Shown here: one piece after another, positions 40,378-49,095 of the stretch
How positions within the stretch are numbered: the first letter of the stretch is position 1
Layout of the letters: each line of letters opens with the position of its first letter
DNA from: Pseudomonas sp. KU43P
Lineage (GTDB): Bacteria > Pseudomonadota > Gammaproteobacteria > Pseudomonadales > Pseudomonadaceae
DNA: 64,000 nucleotides
Direction: 5' to 3'
Assembly: GCF_033095865.1 (NCBI RefSeq)
Contig: NZ_AP019365.1
Span: 1 to 64,000 of the forward strand
The notes under the pieces: generated by a model
What the model saw: the letters and a program-made list of their open reading frames with translations, nothing else
Database searches by the model: none
Told to the model about the DNA's origin: nothing
Program-made: the position numbers and the translations under genes

Positions 40378-41591
40378 GCCTGTTTCTCCTGGGCTGCCAT
40401 GTGGTTCATCACGGTTTGCATGTCTTTGTCGCCACGGCCGGACAGGCAGATCACCATCAGGTGGTCCTTGGGCAGGTTCGGTGCGCGCTTGATCGCTTCG
40501 GCCAGCGCGTGGGAGCTTTCTAGGGCCGGGATGATGCCTTCCAGGCGGCAGGTGGCGTGGAAGGCGTCGAGGGCTTCGTCGTCGGTGATGCTGACGTACT
40601 CCACACGCTTCACTTCGTGCAGGTAGGCGTGCTCCGGGCCGATGCCTGGGTAGTCGAGGCCTGCGGAAATCGAGTGGGCGTCGGTGATCTGGCCGTCGTC
40701 GTCCTGCAGCAGGTAGGTGCGGTTGCCGTGCAGCACGCCCGGTACCCCGCCGTTGAGGCTAGCGGCATGCTTGTCGGTATCGACGCCGTGGCCGCCGGCT
40801 TCGACGCCAATGATCTGCACACTGGCATCGTCGAGGAAGTCGTGGAACAGGCCCATGGCGTTGGAACCACCGCCCACGCAGGCGATCAGGCTATCAGGCA
40901 GGCGGCCTTCCTTTTCCTGCAGCTGGGCGCGGGTTTCCTTGCCGATGATCGACTGGAAGTCGCGGACCATGGCCGGGTAAGGGTGCGGGCCGGCGACGGT
41001 GCCGATCAGGTAGAAAGTGTCGTCGACATTGGTGACCCAGTCGCGCAGCGCCTCGTTCATGGCGTCTTTGAGGGTACCGGTACCGGCGGTGACCGGCACG
41101 ATCTCGGCGCCCAGCAGCTTCATGCGGAACACGTTGGCCTGCTGGCGCTCGATGTCGGTGGCACCCATGTAGATCACGCAGGGCAGGCCGAAGCGGGCAG
41201 CGACGGTGGCGGTTGCCACGCCGTGCATGCCGGCACCGGTTTCGGCGATCAGGCGCTTCTTGCCCATGCGCTTGGCCAGCAACACCTGGCCGATGCAGTT
41301 GTTCACCTTGTGCGCGCCGGTGTGGTTGAGCTCTTCACGCTTGAAGAAGATCTTCGCGCCGCCACAGTGTTCGGTCAGGCGCTCGGCGAAGTACAGCGGG
41401 TTGGGGCGGCCGATGTAGTCGCGCTGGAAGTAGGCCAGTTCTTCGAGGAACTTGGGGTCGGCCTTGGCGGCTTCGTATTCGCGGGCCAAGTCCAGCACCA
41501 GGGGCATCAGGGTTTCGGCCACGTAGCGGCCGCCGAACGAGCCGAACAGGCCGTTGGCGTCTGGGCCGGCGCGATATTGGGTCTGGGTCAT
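40374..41591 (-). CDS. trpB: Tryptophan synthase beta chain
   Basis: TrpB is the PLP enzyme that condenses indole with serine. The 405-residue product has [20 protein letters not shown], with the PLP lysine in AHKVN, and [15 protein letters not shown] for phosphate binding. It is divergent from trpI, whose product activates trpBA in pseudomonads in response to indoleglycerol phosphate. Confidence 0.98.
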   Translation of the reverse strand: MTQTQYRAGPDANGLFGSFGGRYVAETLMPLVLDLAREYEAAKADPKFLEELAYFQRDYIGRPNPLYFAERLTEHCGGAKIFFKREELNHTGAHKVNNCIGQVLLAKRMGKKRLIAETGAGMHGVATATVAARFGLPCVIYMGATDIERQQANVFRMKLLGAEIVPVTAGTGTLKDAMNEALRDWVTNVDDTFYLIGTVAGPHPYPAMVRDFQSIIGKETRAQLQEKEGRLPDSLIACVGGGSNAMGLFHDFLDDASVQIIGVEAGGHGVDTDKHAASLNGGVPGVLHGNRTYLLQDDDGQITDAHSISAGLDYPGIGPEHAYLHEVKRVEYVSITDDEALDAFHATCRLEGIIPALESSHALAEAIKRAPNLPKDHLMVICLSGRGDKDMQTVMNHMAAQEKQA

Positions 41592-41701
41592 GGGTCGCTC
41601 CAGGGCGTAATGAATGAGTGATGGGCTTTACTCTAACCACGGCAAGCCCGGCTGAAAACCGATAAGATTGCGCAAACCTGTCAGGAAAACTCACACGTCA
41701 A

Positions 41702-42598
41702 ATGGCCCAGGATCTCCCTCCCCTCAATGCACTGCGGGCCTTCGAGGCCACCGCCCGGCTGAACAGCGTCAGCCAGGCTGCCGAAGCGCTGCATGTGACT
41801 CATGGCGCCGTGAGCCGGCAGATTAAGGTGCTCGAGGCGTACTTGGGCGTGGCGCTGTTCGTCAAGGACGGGCGAGGCATCAAACTCACAGATGCAGGCG
41901 TCAGGCTCCGCGATGCCAGCGGCGAGGCATTCGACAAGCTGCGCGGTGTATGTGCCGAGCTGAGCCGGGACAACAGCGAAGCGCCCTTCGTGCTGGGTTG
42001 CTCCGGCAGCCTGCTGGCGCGCTGGTTCATCCCCAGGCTCGGACGGCTCAAGGCCGATTTGCCCGAGTTGCGCCTGCACCTGTCGGCCGGCGAAGGTGAC
42101 CTCGACCCGCGGCGGCCGGGGCTGGATGCGCTGCTGGTGTACGCCGAACCACCGTGGCCGGCAGACATGCAGGTGCATGTGCTGGCCGAGGAACGCATAG
42201 GGCCGGTACTCAGCCCACACTACGCGGGCTTCGAGCGCTTGCGTCGCGCGTCGGCCAAGGCTTTGCTCGGCGAAGCCTTGCTGCATACCACGTCGCGCCC
42301 GCAGGCATGGCCGACCTGGGCACAGGAGCAGGGGCTGAAGGTTGCTGAGCTGGAGTACGGCCAGGCCTTCGAGCACCTGTATTACCTGCTCGAAGCCGCA
42401 GTTGCCGGCCTTGGCGTGGCCATCGCGCCGCAACCACTGGTGGCGGACGACTTGCGCGCCGGGCGGCTATGTGCACCTTGGGGGTTTGCGCCGACGCCCG
42501 CAGCACTGGCGCTGTGGGTGCCACGGCGCGCCGCAGATGGGCGCGCCGAGCAGTTGGCGCAGTGGCTGCGCCGGGAACTGGAACGGCAGGTAGGTTAG
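41702..42598 (+). CDS. trpI: LysR-family activator of trpBA
   Basis: The 298-residue LysR protein starts [20 protein letters not shown] and has the [23 protein letters not shown]. Divergent placement from trpBA with a 110-bp intergenic region is the classical pseudomonad trpI arrangement. Its stop overlaps the stop of the convergent DUF883 gene by 4 bp. Confidence 0.95.
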   Translation: MAQDLPPLNALRAFEATARLNSVSQAAEALHVTHGAVSRQIKVLEAYLGVALFVKDGRGIKLTDAGVRLRDASGEAFDKLRGVCAELSRDNSEAPFVLGCSGSLLARWFIPRLGRLKADLPELRLHLSAGEGDLDPRRPGLDALLVYAEPPWPADMQVHVLAEERIGPVLSPHYAGFERLRRASAKALLGEALLHTTSRPQAWPTWAQEQGLKVAELEYGQAFEHLYYLLEAAVAGLGVAIAPQPLVADDLRAGRLCAPWGFAPTPAALALWVPRRAADGRAEQLAQWLRRELERQVG

Positions 42599-42918
42599 TT
42601 GCGGCGGTACAGCAGGTAGGCCGCCAGCAGGCCGAGGGCGCCCAGCGCCACACCGGCGGTGGTGACCGGGTGCTCCTGAGCGTAATCGCGGGTGGCGATG
42701 CCGGTCTGGCGGGTGCGGGTCTTGACTTCCTCATAGGCATCGCTGAGCAGGCTGCGCGAGTGTTTCAGCGCACTTTCCGCGTTGCTGCGGATGGCCTTCA
42801 CCGACTTCTGGGATTCCTCGGAAGCATCGTGCTTGAGGTTTTCCAGGCTTTTCAGAAGGCTTTCGATCTCCGCTTCCATGCTCTCCAGGGATGTTTTACG
42901 CAGCGAGTTGCGGTGCAT
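42595..42918 (-). CDS. DUF883 (YqjD/ElaB-like) membrane-anchored protein
   Basis: The 107-residue protein has a helical N-terminal part rich in Glu, Lys and Ser ([20 protein letters not shown]). It ends with one membrane segment ([18 protein letters not shown]), as in the C-tail-anchored YqjD/ElaB family. In enterobacteria these proteins are stress or stationary-phase induced and some associate with ribosomes. An AlgU-like promoter lies 35 bp upstream, and it is divergent from dodecin. Confidence 0.85.
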   Translation of the reverse strand: MHRNSLRKTSLESMEAEIESLLKSLENLKHDASEESQKSVKAIRSNAESALKHSRSLLSDAYEEVKTRTRQTGIATRDYAQEHPVTTAGVALGALGLLAAYLLYRRN

Positions 42919-42952
42919 GTTGACTCTCCTTTACAGAATGGACTGTAAGGAT

Positions 42953-43011
42953 TGCGACTGCGCGGTGGGGCGAAAGTGCGATCGAACTTTCGCCGAGGGC
43001 GACGGCTCGCA
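42953..43011. promoter_or_regulatory. Divergent AlgU-type promoters over an inverted repeat
   Basis: Plus strand: GAACTT (42984-42989), 17 nt, TCGCA (43007-43011), leading to dodecin. Minus strand: GCACTT (42979-42974), 16 nt, TCGCA (42957-42953), leading to the DUF883 gene. The two -35 elements lie within one inverted repeat, GGCGAAAGT/ACTTTCGCC (42969-42977 and 42986-42994). The AlgU consensus is GAACTT-N16/17-TCTGA. Confidence 0.55.
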
Positions 43012-43068
43012 GGTAAACCAGGCCTGCGCTGCTAGGCTCAATCTCACCGTCAATCAAGGAGAGCGCTC

Positions 43069-43284
43069 ATGTCCGATCATCACACCTACAAGAAGATCGA
43101 GCTGGTCGGTTCCTCGCCCACCAGTATCGAAGAGGCGATCAACAATGCCCTGGCCGAAGCAGGCAAGAGCATCAAGCACCTGGAATGGTTCGAGGTGGTC
43201 GACACCCGCGGCCATATCCGTGACAACAAGGCAGCGCACTTCCAGGTCACGATCAAAGTGGGCTTCCGTATCGCCAACAGCTGA
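43069..43284 (+). CDS. Dodecin, flavin-binding protein
   Basis: Dodecins form hollow dodecamers that store or buffer flavins. The 71-residue protein ([20 protein letters not shown], then [14 protein letters not shown] with the flavin-stacking Trp) has the family length and motifs. An AlgU-like promoter lies about 58 bp upstream and a terminator follows at 43330. Confidence 0.95.
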   Translation: MSDHHTYKKIELVGSSPTSIEEAINNALAEAGKSIKHLEWFEVVDTRGHIRDNKAAHFQVTIKVGFRIANS

Positions 43285-43329
43285 AACAGAGTCGGGCTGG
43301 CAATGCCCGGCGTGATGGCGTAATACACT

Positions 43330-43357
43330 CAAAGGGGCGCCCGGCCGGCGCCCTTTT
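43330..43357 (+). terminator. Terminator after dodecin
   Basis: A GC-rich inverted repeat, CAAAGGGGCGCC with GGCGCCCTTTT, surrounds a 5-nt loop with one bulged G and ends in TTTT. It lies 46 bp after the dodecin stop and 31 bp before the DUF1161 start. Confidence 0.75.
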
Positions 43358-43387
43358 CGATTTTCATCTGCACAAGGAACGCGAGTG

Positions 43388-43609
43388 ATGAAGAAACTGG
43401 TTTTAGCAGTAGGCCTGATGGTGCTGGCAGGTGGTGCGATGGCGGCTGGGAAGCCGTGCGAGGAACTCAAGGCGGAAATCGCCTCGAAGCTGGATGCCAA
43501 AGGCGTGAAGGGCTACACCCTGGAGATCGTCAAAAGGGGCGAGCCGGCCGGCAAGGTGGTGGGCACGTGTGAGGGTGGCACGAAGGAAATCGTCTATCGC
43601 CGAGGCTGA
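43388..43609 (+). CDS. DUF1161 small periplasmic protein (copy 1)
   Basis: The protein has 73 residues, with a signal peptide (MKKLVLAVGLMVLAGGAMAA) and a mature domain starting GKPCEELKAEIASKLDAKGV. It has two cysteines (KPCEE and GTCEGG) that may form a disulfide. A GTG one codon upstream is an alternative start. It is a paralogue of the gene at 45355. Function unknown. Confidence 0.88.
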   Translation: MKKLVLAVGLMVLAGGAMAAGKPCEELKAEIASKLDAKGVKGYTLEIVKRGEPAGKVVGTCEGGTKEIVYRRG

Positions 43610-43615
43610 GCGGTG

Positions 43616-43698
43616 GCCCGATCGCCGGCAAGCCGGCTCCCACAGGGTCTGCATTGCTGCAGTAAAGTGTGGGAGCCGGCTTGCCGGCGATTGCGGCC
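43616..43698. repeat. Paired REP element
   Basis: GATCGCCGGCAAGCCGGCTC (43620-43639) faces GAGCCGGCTTGCCGGCGATT (43673-43692). It fills the gap between the convergent DUF1161 and LLM-oxidoreductase genes. Confidence 0.9.
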
Positions 43699-44702
43699 TA
43701 CTCGGCCTTCAAGGCCTGCGCCAGCAACTCATAGGACCGCACTCGGTCCGCATGCTCATACAAGTCGCAGGTGAAGATCAGCTCATCCGCCCCGGTCTGC
43801 TCAAGCAACACTTCCACCTTTGCCCTTACCTTCTGTGGGCTGCCGACCATCGCCAGGCCCAGGAAGCTGCCGACCGCATCGCGCTCATGGGGCAGCCACA
43901 GCCCGTCCATGCTCGCCACCGGTGGCCGCTGCATCAGGCTCTGGCCACGAATCAGGGCCAGGATGCGCTGGTACACCGAGGTGGCCAGGTATTCAGCTTT
44001 CTCGTCGGTCTCGGCCACCACCATCGGAATGCCCAGCATCACGTAGGGCTTGTCCAGCGTGGTCGAAGGCTTGAAGTGGTCACGGTAGATGCGTATCGCC
44101 TCGTGCATGTAGCGCGGCGCGAAGTGCGAGGCAAAGGCGTAGGGCATGCCGCGCATCCCGGCCAGTTGGGCGCTGAACAGGCTGGAGCCCAGCAGCCACA
44201 TGGGCACTTCGGTGTCGTGCCCGGGCACGGCGATCACTTTTTGATCATCGGTACGCGGGCCCAGGTAGCGTGACAGCTCCTCGACATCGTCGGGGAAGTC
44301 GTCGGCACTGCCCGATCGCTCGCGGCGCAGGGCGCGGGCGGTCATCTGGTCGGAGCCTGGCGCACGGCCCAGGCCCAGGTCGATACGCCCCGGGTACAGG
44401 CTGGCCAGGGTGCCGAACTGCTCGGCGATCACCAGTGGCGCGTGGTTGGGCAGCATGACGCCGCCGGAGCCCACGCGAATGGTGGAGGTGCCGCCCGCCA
44501 GGTAACCGATCAGCACCGAGGTGGCCGAACTGGCGATGCCATCCATGTTGTGGTGCTCGGCCACCCAGAAGCGGTTGTACCCAAAGCGCTCAGCGTGCTG
44601 GGCCAAGTCCAGGGAATTGCGCAACGATTGCGCGGGCCCCATGTCGGCGCGCACGGGCACCAGGTCGAGAGTGGAAATTTTCAGGTCACGCAGCGTCGAC
44701 AT
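43698..44702 (-). CDS. Luciferase-like (LLM class) flavin-dependent monooxygenase
   Basis: The 334-residue product starts [20 protein letters not shown] after a GGAGG site. An ATG twelve bases upstream would use the ribosome site itself as codons and is rejected. The LLM fold is marked by [40 protein letters not shown] and [13 protein letters not shown]. No partner reductase or sulfonate genes are adjacent, so the substrate is unknown. A run of nine C residues lies in its 5' region. Confidence 0.9.
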   Translation of the reverse strand: MSTLRDLKISTLDLVPVRADMGPAQSLRNSLDLAQHAERFGYNRFWVAEHHNMDGIASSATSVLIGYLAGGTSTIRVGSGGVMLPNHAPLVIAEQFGTLASLYPGRIDLGLGRAPGSDQMTARALRRERSGSADDFPDDVEELSRYLGPRTDDQKVIAVPGHDTEVPMWLLGSSLFSAQLAGMRGMPYAFASHFAPRYMHEAIRIYRDHFKPSTTLDKPYVMLGIPMVVAETDEKAEYLATSVYQRILALIRGQSLMQRPPVASMDGLWLPHERDAVGSFLGLAMVGSPQKVRAKVEVLLEQTGADELIFTCDLYEHADRVRSYELLAQALKAE

Positions 44703-44792
44703 CGAAGCCTCCATGAAGGGGGGGGGCCTAAGGCCTTTTCAACTCTGTATGGGCACATTCGGCGTATTCAATGCCTGTAGCGAGATTAGGCT

Positions 44793-44820
44793 GAACTTGC
44801 CGTAGGGCGCTGTCCTCTGA
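44793..44820 (+). promoter_or_regulatory. Consensus AlgU (sigma-22) promoter of osmC
   Basis: GAACTT (44793-44798), 17 nt, TCTGA (44816-44820) matches the AlgU consensus at every position. It lies 35 bp before the osmC start codon, so osmC is probably under envelope or osmotic stress control. Confidence 0.8.
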
Positions 44821-44855
44821 ACCTTAGGTAAGTAACCGAGTGACCAGGAGGCAGC

Positions 44856-45281
44856 ATGAAAAAGACAGCATCGGCGATCTGGCAAGGTGGCCTGAAGGAC
44901 GGCAAAGGCCTGCTCTCGACGGAGAGTGGCGCGCTCAAGCAAAACCCTTATGGCTTCAATACGCGGTTCGAAGGCTCGCCAGGGACCAACCCGGAAGAAC
45001 TCATCGGCGCGGCTCATGCCGGCTGCTTCTCCATGGCGCTGTCGATGATGCTCGGCGAGGCGGGGCTGACTGCGGAGCGGATCGACACCATTGCCGAAGT
45101 CACTCTCGACAAGCAGCCCGATGGCTTTGCCATTACCGCCGTGCACCTGATCCTCAAGGCCAAGGTGCCGGGTGCGAGCGAGGCGCAATTTCTGGAAATT
45201 GCCAACAAGGCCAAGGCTGGGTGCCCGGTGTCCAAGGTACTCAACGCCACCATCAGCTTGGATGCCACGCTGGTTGGCTAG
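44856..45281 (+). CDS. osmC: OsmC-type peroxiredoxin
   Basis: OsmC reduces organic hydroperoxides using two cysteines. The 141-residue protein has GSPGTNPEELIGAAHAGCFS with the peroxidatic Cys and AKAGCPVSKVLNATISLDAT with the resolving Cys. It is preceded by an AGGAGG site and a consensus AlgU promoter. Confidence 0.95.
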   Translation: MKKTASAIWQGGLKDGKGLLSTESGALKQNPYGFNTRFEGSPGTNPEELIGAAHAGCFSMALSMMLGEAGLTAERIDTIAEVTLDKQPDGFAITAVHLILKAKVPGASEAQFLEIANKAKAGCPVSKVLNATISLDATLVG

Positions 45282-45354
45282 GGAGCGCAACGGAGAAGGT
45301 TTCCTGTAGTCTAAAAGGTGTCGGCAGCCAAGCTGCCCTTCCAGGAGCCGTTCC

Positions 45355-45588
45355 ATGATTCGCATAGCAATCGTTGTGCTGGCATCTCTGCTGGCCACCT
45401 CTGCTCTGGCGGCGGTCAAACCGTGCGAGGAACTCAAGGCCGAGATCGAAGCGAAGATCCAGGCGCAGGGCGTGCCGTCCTACACCCTGGAGATCGTGCC
45501 CAACAGCGAGGTCAAGGACCAGAACATGGTCGTGGGCAGCTGCGACGGCGGGACCAAGAAGATCATCTACCAGAAGAATGGCCGGTAG
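45355..45588 (+). CDS. DUF1161 small periplasmic protein (copy 2)
   Basis: The 77-residue paralogue of the 43388 gene has a signal peptide MIRIAIVVLASLLATSALAA. The mature region VKPCEELKAEIEAKIQAQGV again has two cysteines (KPCEE and GSCDGG). A GC-rich hairpin follows. Function unknown. Confidence 0.88.
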   Translation: MIRIAIVVLASLLATSALAAVKPCEELKAEIEAKIQAQGVPSYTLEIVPNSEVKDQNMVVGSCDGGTKKIIYQKNGR

Positions 45589-45595
45589 GTTAGCC

Positions 45596-45614
45596 GGGGC
45601 CGCCTGGCGGCCCC
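45596..45614. terminator. GC-rich hairpin between convergent genes
   Basis: GGGGCCGC-CTG-GCGGCCCC is a perfect 8-bp stem without a T run. It sits 7 bp after the DUF1161 stop and 3 bp from the end of the minus-strand lipoprotein gene. Confidence 0.6.
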
Positions 45615-45617
45615 GCT

Positions 45618-46031
45618 TCACGGGATGCAGAACACATCACTGGGCTCGTTGACCAGGACCTTGCGGCTGGCGTCATACAGCAGCACCTGCGGTTCCATCA
45701 CCGGTGCGCGCGCTTCAAGGCGATAACGTTCGCCGGCCTTGAAGTCATCAAAGCGCACGGTCAGGTAGCAGGTGCGATCTTTCGGCGATGTCAGCATGCC
45801 GCCGGCGTAGATTTCATAATCGAAACGTACCACCAGCTCGTGCTTGCCAGGCGTGACCTGGAAGTAGCGGCCATCATCCAGGCGCTTGCCATCGAGTCGG
45901 TCGGCCATGATCACCCGGCCTGGGGTCATGGTGTAGAGATCGACCCAGGCCTGCTTGGGGTCGACAGGGGGCAAGGGGCTGGCGCAAGCCCCCAGTGCAC
46001 TGAGGGCGATCAGCATCATGGGCTGGCGCAT
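45618..46031 (-). CDS. Small lipoprotein (paralogue A)
   Basis: The 137-residue protein starts MRQPMMLIALSALGACASPL, with a lipobox-like ALGAC. The mature part has QAWVDLYTMTPGRVIMADRL, then a beta-rich segment with GRYFQVTPGKHELVVRFDY and YRLEARAPVMEPQVLLYDA. It shares layout and length with the next minus-strand gene, pointing to tandem duplication. No function recognised. Confidence 0.75.
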   Translation of the reverse strand: MRQPMMLIALSALGACASPLPPVDPKQAWVDLYTMTPGRVIMADRLDGKRLDDGRYFQVTPGKHELVVRFDYEIYAGGMLTSPKDRTCYLTVRFDDFKAGERYRLEARAPVMEPQVLLYDASRKVLVNEPSDVFCIP

Positions 46032-46086
46032 GGTGAAGCTCCCACTTGCAACTCACAAGCTACAAGCATAGCGCTGTTTGCACGGT

Positions 46087-46500
46087 TCAGGTGCGTTGGC
46101 AGCCTGCCGGCATGCCCTGACCGAGCAACTTCTGCTGCTGGTCATAGAGCTTGATCCACGGGCGGAAGCCGATGCTGCCCGCCTGCAGCTGGTAGCGCTG
46201 GCCGGCGTTGAAGTCCTTGAAGGTCAGGTTGAGCTGGCAGTCGCGCCACAGCGGTTCGTCGACCGGGCCGATATTGCTCGGTGTCACCGGGAACTGGTAG
46301 CGCACAGTCAGCTCGTGGCTGCCGGGCTGTACTTCGAAATAGCGGTTGTCCACCCAGTCGCGCTCGTCCACTTGAACGGCGTGCAGCGAAGTGTTGTCGT
46401 GCGGGGTGAGTTCGATCCAGGCCTGGTTCGGGTCCGGGTCGGGCAGGGTCGAACAGGCCGATACCAGTAACAGTGAACCGGCGACGAACAGTGCACGCAT
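46087..46500 (-). CDS. Small lipoprotein (paralogue B)
   Basis: The protein has 137 residues from the ATG preceded by GGGGGAG. It begins MRALFVAGSLLLVSACSTLP, with lipobox LVSAC. The mature part has QAWIELTPHDNTSLHAVQVD, NRYFEVQPGSHELTVRYQF and GQRYQLQAGSIGFRPWIKLY, matching paralogue A segment by segment. The longer upstream frame crosses the divergent gene and is rejected. Function unknown; outer-membrane anchoring is likely. Confidence 0.78.
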   Translation of the reverse strand: MRALFVAGSLLLVSACSTLPDPDPNQAWIELTPHDNTSLHAVQVDERDWVDNRYFEVQPGSHELTVRYQFPVTPSNIGPVDEPLWRDCQLNLTFKDFNAGQRYQLQAGSIGFRPWIKLYDQQQKLLGQGMPAGCQRT

Positions 46501-46567
46501 GGCGAAACTCCCCCTTGGCGAGATAGTCTTGGAGCGCATCGGCCGTGAGCGAGTGGGACAGCCCAAG

Positions 46568-47659
46568 ATGGTGTGGTTTTTTCTTTTGAAGCGCTCAGGC
46601 CCTGGGCCACTCGACCGCGTTTTCAGCGCTTTGGTTCCCGTGCTGGGCGCTTTTCTGCTGAGCGGTTGCTCCAACCTTGGCTATTACGGCCAGCTGGCAG
46701 AGGGTCAATGGCAGCTATTGCGCGCGCGCCAGCCGGTGGAAAAGGTGATTGCCGATCCACACAGCAGTGCTAAGTTGCGTGCACGTCTGCAGCACGCGGA
46801 GCAGGCCCGGGTGTTTGCCAGCCAGCATTTGGAGCTGCCCGACAACCGCAGCTACCGGGTGTATGCCGACCTGGGCCGCCCCTATGTGGTGTGGAACGTG
46901 TTCGCCACGCCCGAACTTTCGCTGCAGCCTGTGACCCATTGCTTCCCGATTGCCGGTTGCGTCGCCTATCGCGGCTATTACCGGCAGGGCGCGGCCCGCG
47001 GCGCGGCGGCGTTGATGCGTCAGGACGGTCTGGATGTTTATGTGGGTGGTGTGGAGGCCTATTCGACGCTGGGCTGGTTCGACGACCCGATCTTGTCGTC
47101 GATGCTGGGCTGGGGGGACGAACGGCTGGCCACTCTGATTTTCCATGAGCTGGCTCACCAGCGTTTCTATGTGCAGGACGACACCGAGTTCAACGAGTCA
47201 TTTGCCACCTTCGTCGAGCAGGAGGGAACGCGGCAATGGCGCGCGGCGCGTGGGCTTGCTGCGAACGACGAAAGCCAGAGCGCACAGCGGGACCAGTTCG
47301 TCCGCCTGGTGTTGGCGAGCCGCGAACGGTTGCAGGCGATTTATGCCGGGCCATTGGATGATGGGCATAAACGGGCGGCCAAGCAGGCGGAGTTCGAGCG
47401 GTTGCGGCGCGAGTATCGCCAGGTTCGTGATAGCCAGTGGGCTGGGGACAAGCGTTATGACGCGTGGATGTATGGGCCGATGAGCAATGCCAAGCTGTTG
47501 CCGTTCGGGCTGTATGACCAGTGGGTGCCGGCGTTTGCGGCGGTGTTTCGGGAGGCGGGAGGGGATTGGCAGCGGTTCTACGCACGGGTTGAAACGCTGG
47601 GGCGGCTGCCGGTTGAGAAGCGCAAGGCGGCGTTGGCGCGATTGGTGGAAAGTCAGTGA
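46568..47659 (+). CDS. Putative zinc aminopeptidase, lipoprotein
   Basis: The 363-residue protein has an N-terminal lipobox FLLSGC (Cys34) and then the conserved NLGYYGQLAEGQWQLLRARQ. The metalloprotease motif is FHELAHQRFYVQDDTEFNES (HExxH followed by a further Glu), matching the putative aminopeptidase family often named DUF2265. The start is uncertain: ATG at 46568 has only a weak ribosome site. It is divergent from the lipoprotein pair. Confidence 0.8.
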   Translation: MVWFFLLKRSGPGPLDRVFSALVPVLGAFLLSGCSNLGYYGQLAEGQWQLLRARQPVEKVIADPHSSAKLRARLQHAEQARVFASQHLELPDNRSYRVYADLGRPYVVWNVFATPELSLQPVTHCFPIAGCVAYRGYYRQGAARGAAALMRQDGLDVYVGGVEAYSTLGWFDDPILSSMLGWGDERLATLIFHELAHQRFYVQDDTEFNESFATFVEQEGTRQWRAARGLAANDESQSAQRDQFVRLVLASRERLQAIYAGPLDDGHKRAAKQAEFERLRREYRQVRDSQWAGDKRYDAWMYGPMSNAKLLPFGLYDQWVPAFAAVFREAGGDWQRFYARVETLGRLPVEKRKAALARLVESQ

Positions 47660-47665
47660 GATTTT

Positions 47666-47767
47666 GGGGCCGCTTTGCGGCCCATCGCCGGCAAGCCGGC
47701 TCTCACAGGAAGTCGACACGATACCTGTAGGAGCCGGCTTGCCGGCGATGGGCTGCAAAGCAGCCCC
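47666..47767. repeat. Hairpin and paired REP element
   Basis: GGGCCGCTTTGCGGCCC (47667-47683) adjoins inverted half-sites CATCGCCGGCAAGCCGGCTC (47683-47702) and GAGCCGGCTTGCCGGCGATG (47731-47750), followed by GGGCTGCAAAGCAGCCC. The block separates two convergent genes. Confidence 0.88.
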
Positions 47768-47774
47768 AATGTGC

Positions 47775-48425
47775 TCAGGCCTTGGTGAATGCCTGGTGCA
47801 TCTCTGCCACGGTGGCAAAGTGGAACGCCGGCGCCTCGGCCATCAGTTCTTCCCTGCTACCAAATCCGTACCCCACCGCCACCGCCTGCAACCCATTGCT
47901 GCGCGCGCCGATCAGGTCGTGCTTGCGGTCACCGATCATCAGCGTCTGCGCAGGGTCCAGCCCCTCTTCATCGAGCAGATGACGAATCAGCTCGACCTTG
48001 TTGGTGCGAGTGCCATCCAGTTCGCTGCCGTAAATGACCTTGAAGTGATGATCGAACTCAAAGTGCCGAGCGATCTCACGGGCGAACTCCCAAGGCTTGG
48101 AAGTGGCGACGTACAAGGTACGGCCCTGGCCATTCAACGCCTGGAGCAGCTCCGGCACACCGTCGAACACCAGGTTCTCGTACAAGCCGGTGACGCGGAA
48201 GCGTTCTCGGTAGAAGTTCACAGCGTCCCACGCCTTGGCTTCGTCAAAGTCGTAGAACTGCATGAAGGCCTGCAGCAGGGGTGGCCCGATGAAGTGCTCA
48301 AGGCGCGTCAGGTCCGGCTCGTCGATGCCCAGTTTGGCCAGGGCGTACTGGATCGAGCGGGTGATGCCCAGGCGCGGGTCGGTCAGGGTGCCGTCGAGGT
48401 CGAAAAGGATGTTCTGCTGGTGCAT
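47775..48425 (-). CDS. HAD-family phosphatase (phosphoglycolate phosphatase-like)
   Basis: The 216-residue protein starts MHQQNILFDLDGTLTDPRLG, with the HAD nucleophile DLDGT. It also has VATSKPWEFAREIARHF (motif II) and MIGDRKHDLIGARSNGLQAV (motifs III-IV). The long cap and PPLLQAF segment suggest the phosphoglycolate or pyrophosphatase subgroup. A TTG 18 nt upstream is an alternative start. It follows the gamma-carbonic anhydrase gene on the minus strand within 20 bp. Confidence 0.88.
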   Translation of the reverse strand: MHQQNILFDLDGTLTDPRLGITRSIQYALAKLGIDEPDLTRLEHFIGPPLLQAFMQFYDFDEAKAWDAVNFYRERFRVTGLYENLVFDGVPELLQALNGQGRTLYVATSKPWEFAREIARHFEFDHHFKVIYGSELDGTRTNKVELIRHLLDEEGLDPAQTLMIGDRKHDLIGARSNGLQAVAVGYGFGSREELMAEAPAFHFATVAEMHQAFTKA

Positions 48426-48444
48426 GTCTGAGGGTTCACTCAAG

Positions 48445-48993
48445 TCATTCAGGTTGGTCGTAGCCTTCGGCCAGGTGCTGGTCCTTGAGCTTCACGTAGT
48501 TGCTGGCGCTGTAAGGGAAAAAAGCGCGTTCCTTGTCGCTCAGCGGCCGCGCCTGTTTCACCGGGCTGCCCACGTACAGGTAGCCGCTTTCCAAGCGTTT
48601 TCCCGGTGGCACCAGGCTGCCGGCACCAATGATCACCTCGTCCTCGACGATGGCGCCGTCCATGATGGTGCTCCCCATGCCAACCAGGATACGGCTGCCC
48701 AGCGTACAGCCATGCAACATGACTTTGTGGCCGATGGTCACTTCGTCGCCGATGATCAGCGGAAAACCGTCCGGGTTGAACGGGCCGGCATGGGTGATGT
48801 GCAGCACGCTGCCGTCCTGCACACTGGTGCGGGCGCCGATGCGGATGCGGTGCATGTCGCCGCGGATTACCGTCAGCGGCCACACCGAGCTGTCTTCGCC
48901 GATTTCCACGTCGCCCAGCACCACCGCCGAACGGTCGACAAAGGCCCGTGCTGCAACTTTCGGAGTGTGTTGCTGGAAGCTTCGGATGGCCAT
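48445..48993 (-). CDS. Gamma-carbonic anhydrase family protein
   Basis: The 182-residue left-handed beta-helix protein has hexapeptide repeats (VVLGDVEIGEDSSVWPLTVI) and the metal-ligand positions in VTIGHKVMLHGCTLG. It is YrdA-like; a carbonic anhydrase activity is assigned by family only. The frame is open far upstream, but that part is antisense to prlC and is rejected. It is divergent from prlC. Confidence 0.93.
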   Translation of the reverse strand: MAIRSFQQHTPKVAARAFVDRSAVVLGDVEIGEDSSVWPLTVIRGDMHRIRIGARTSVQDGSVLHITHAGPFNPDGFPLIIGDEVTIGHKVMLHGCTLGSRILVGMGSTIMDGAIVEDEVIIGAGSLVPPGKRLESGYLYVGSPVKQARPLSDKERAFFPYSASNYVKLKDQHLAEGYDQPE

Positions 48994-49095
48994 GATAGCG
49001 TCTCTCATCTGTGCCGATAGGCAGGCTGCCTGCTGCGGTCGGCGTCGATTGTAATTAAGATGGGGCAGTGTTTCTTCTGCCAAGGTATCCAAACC

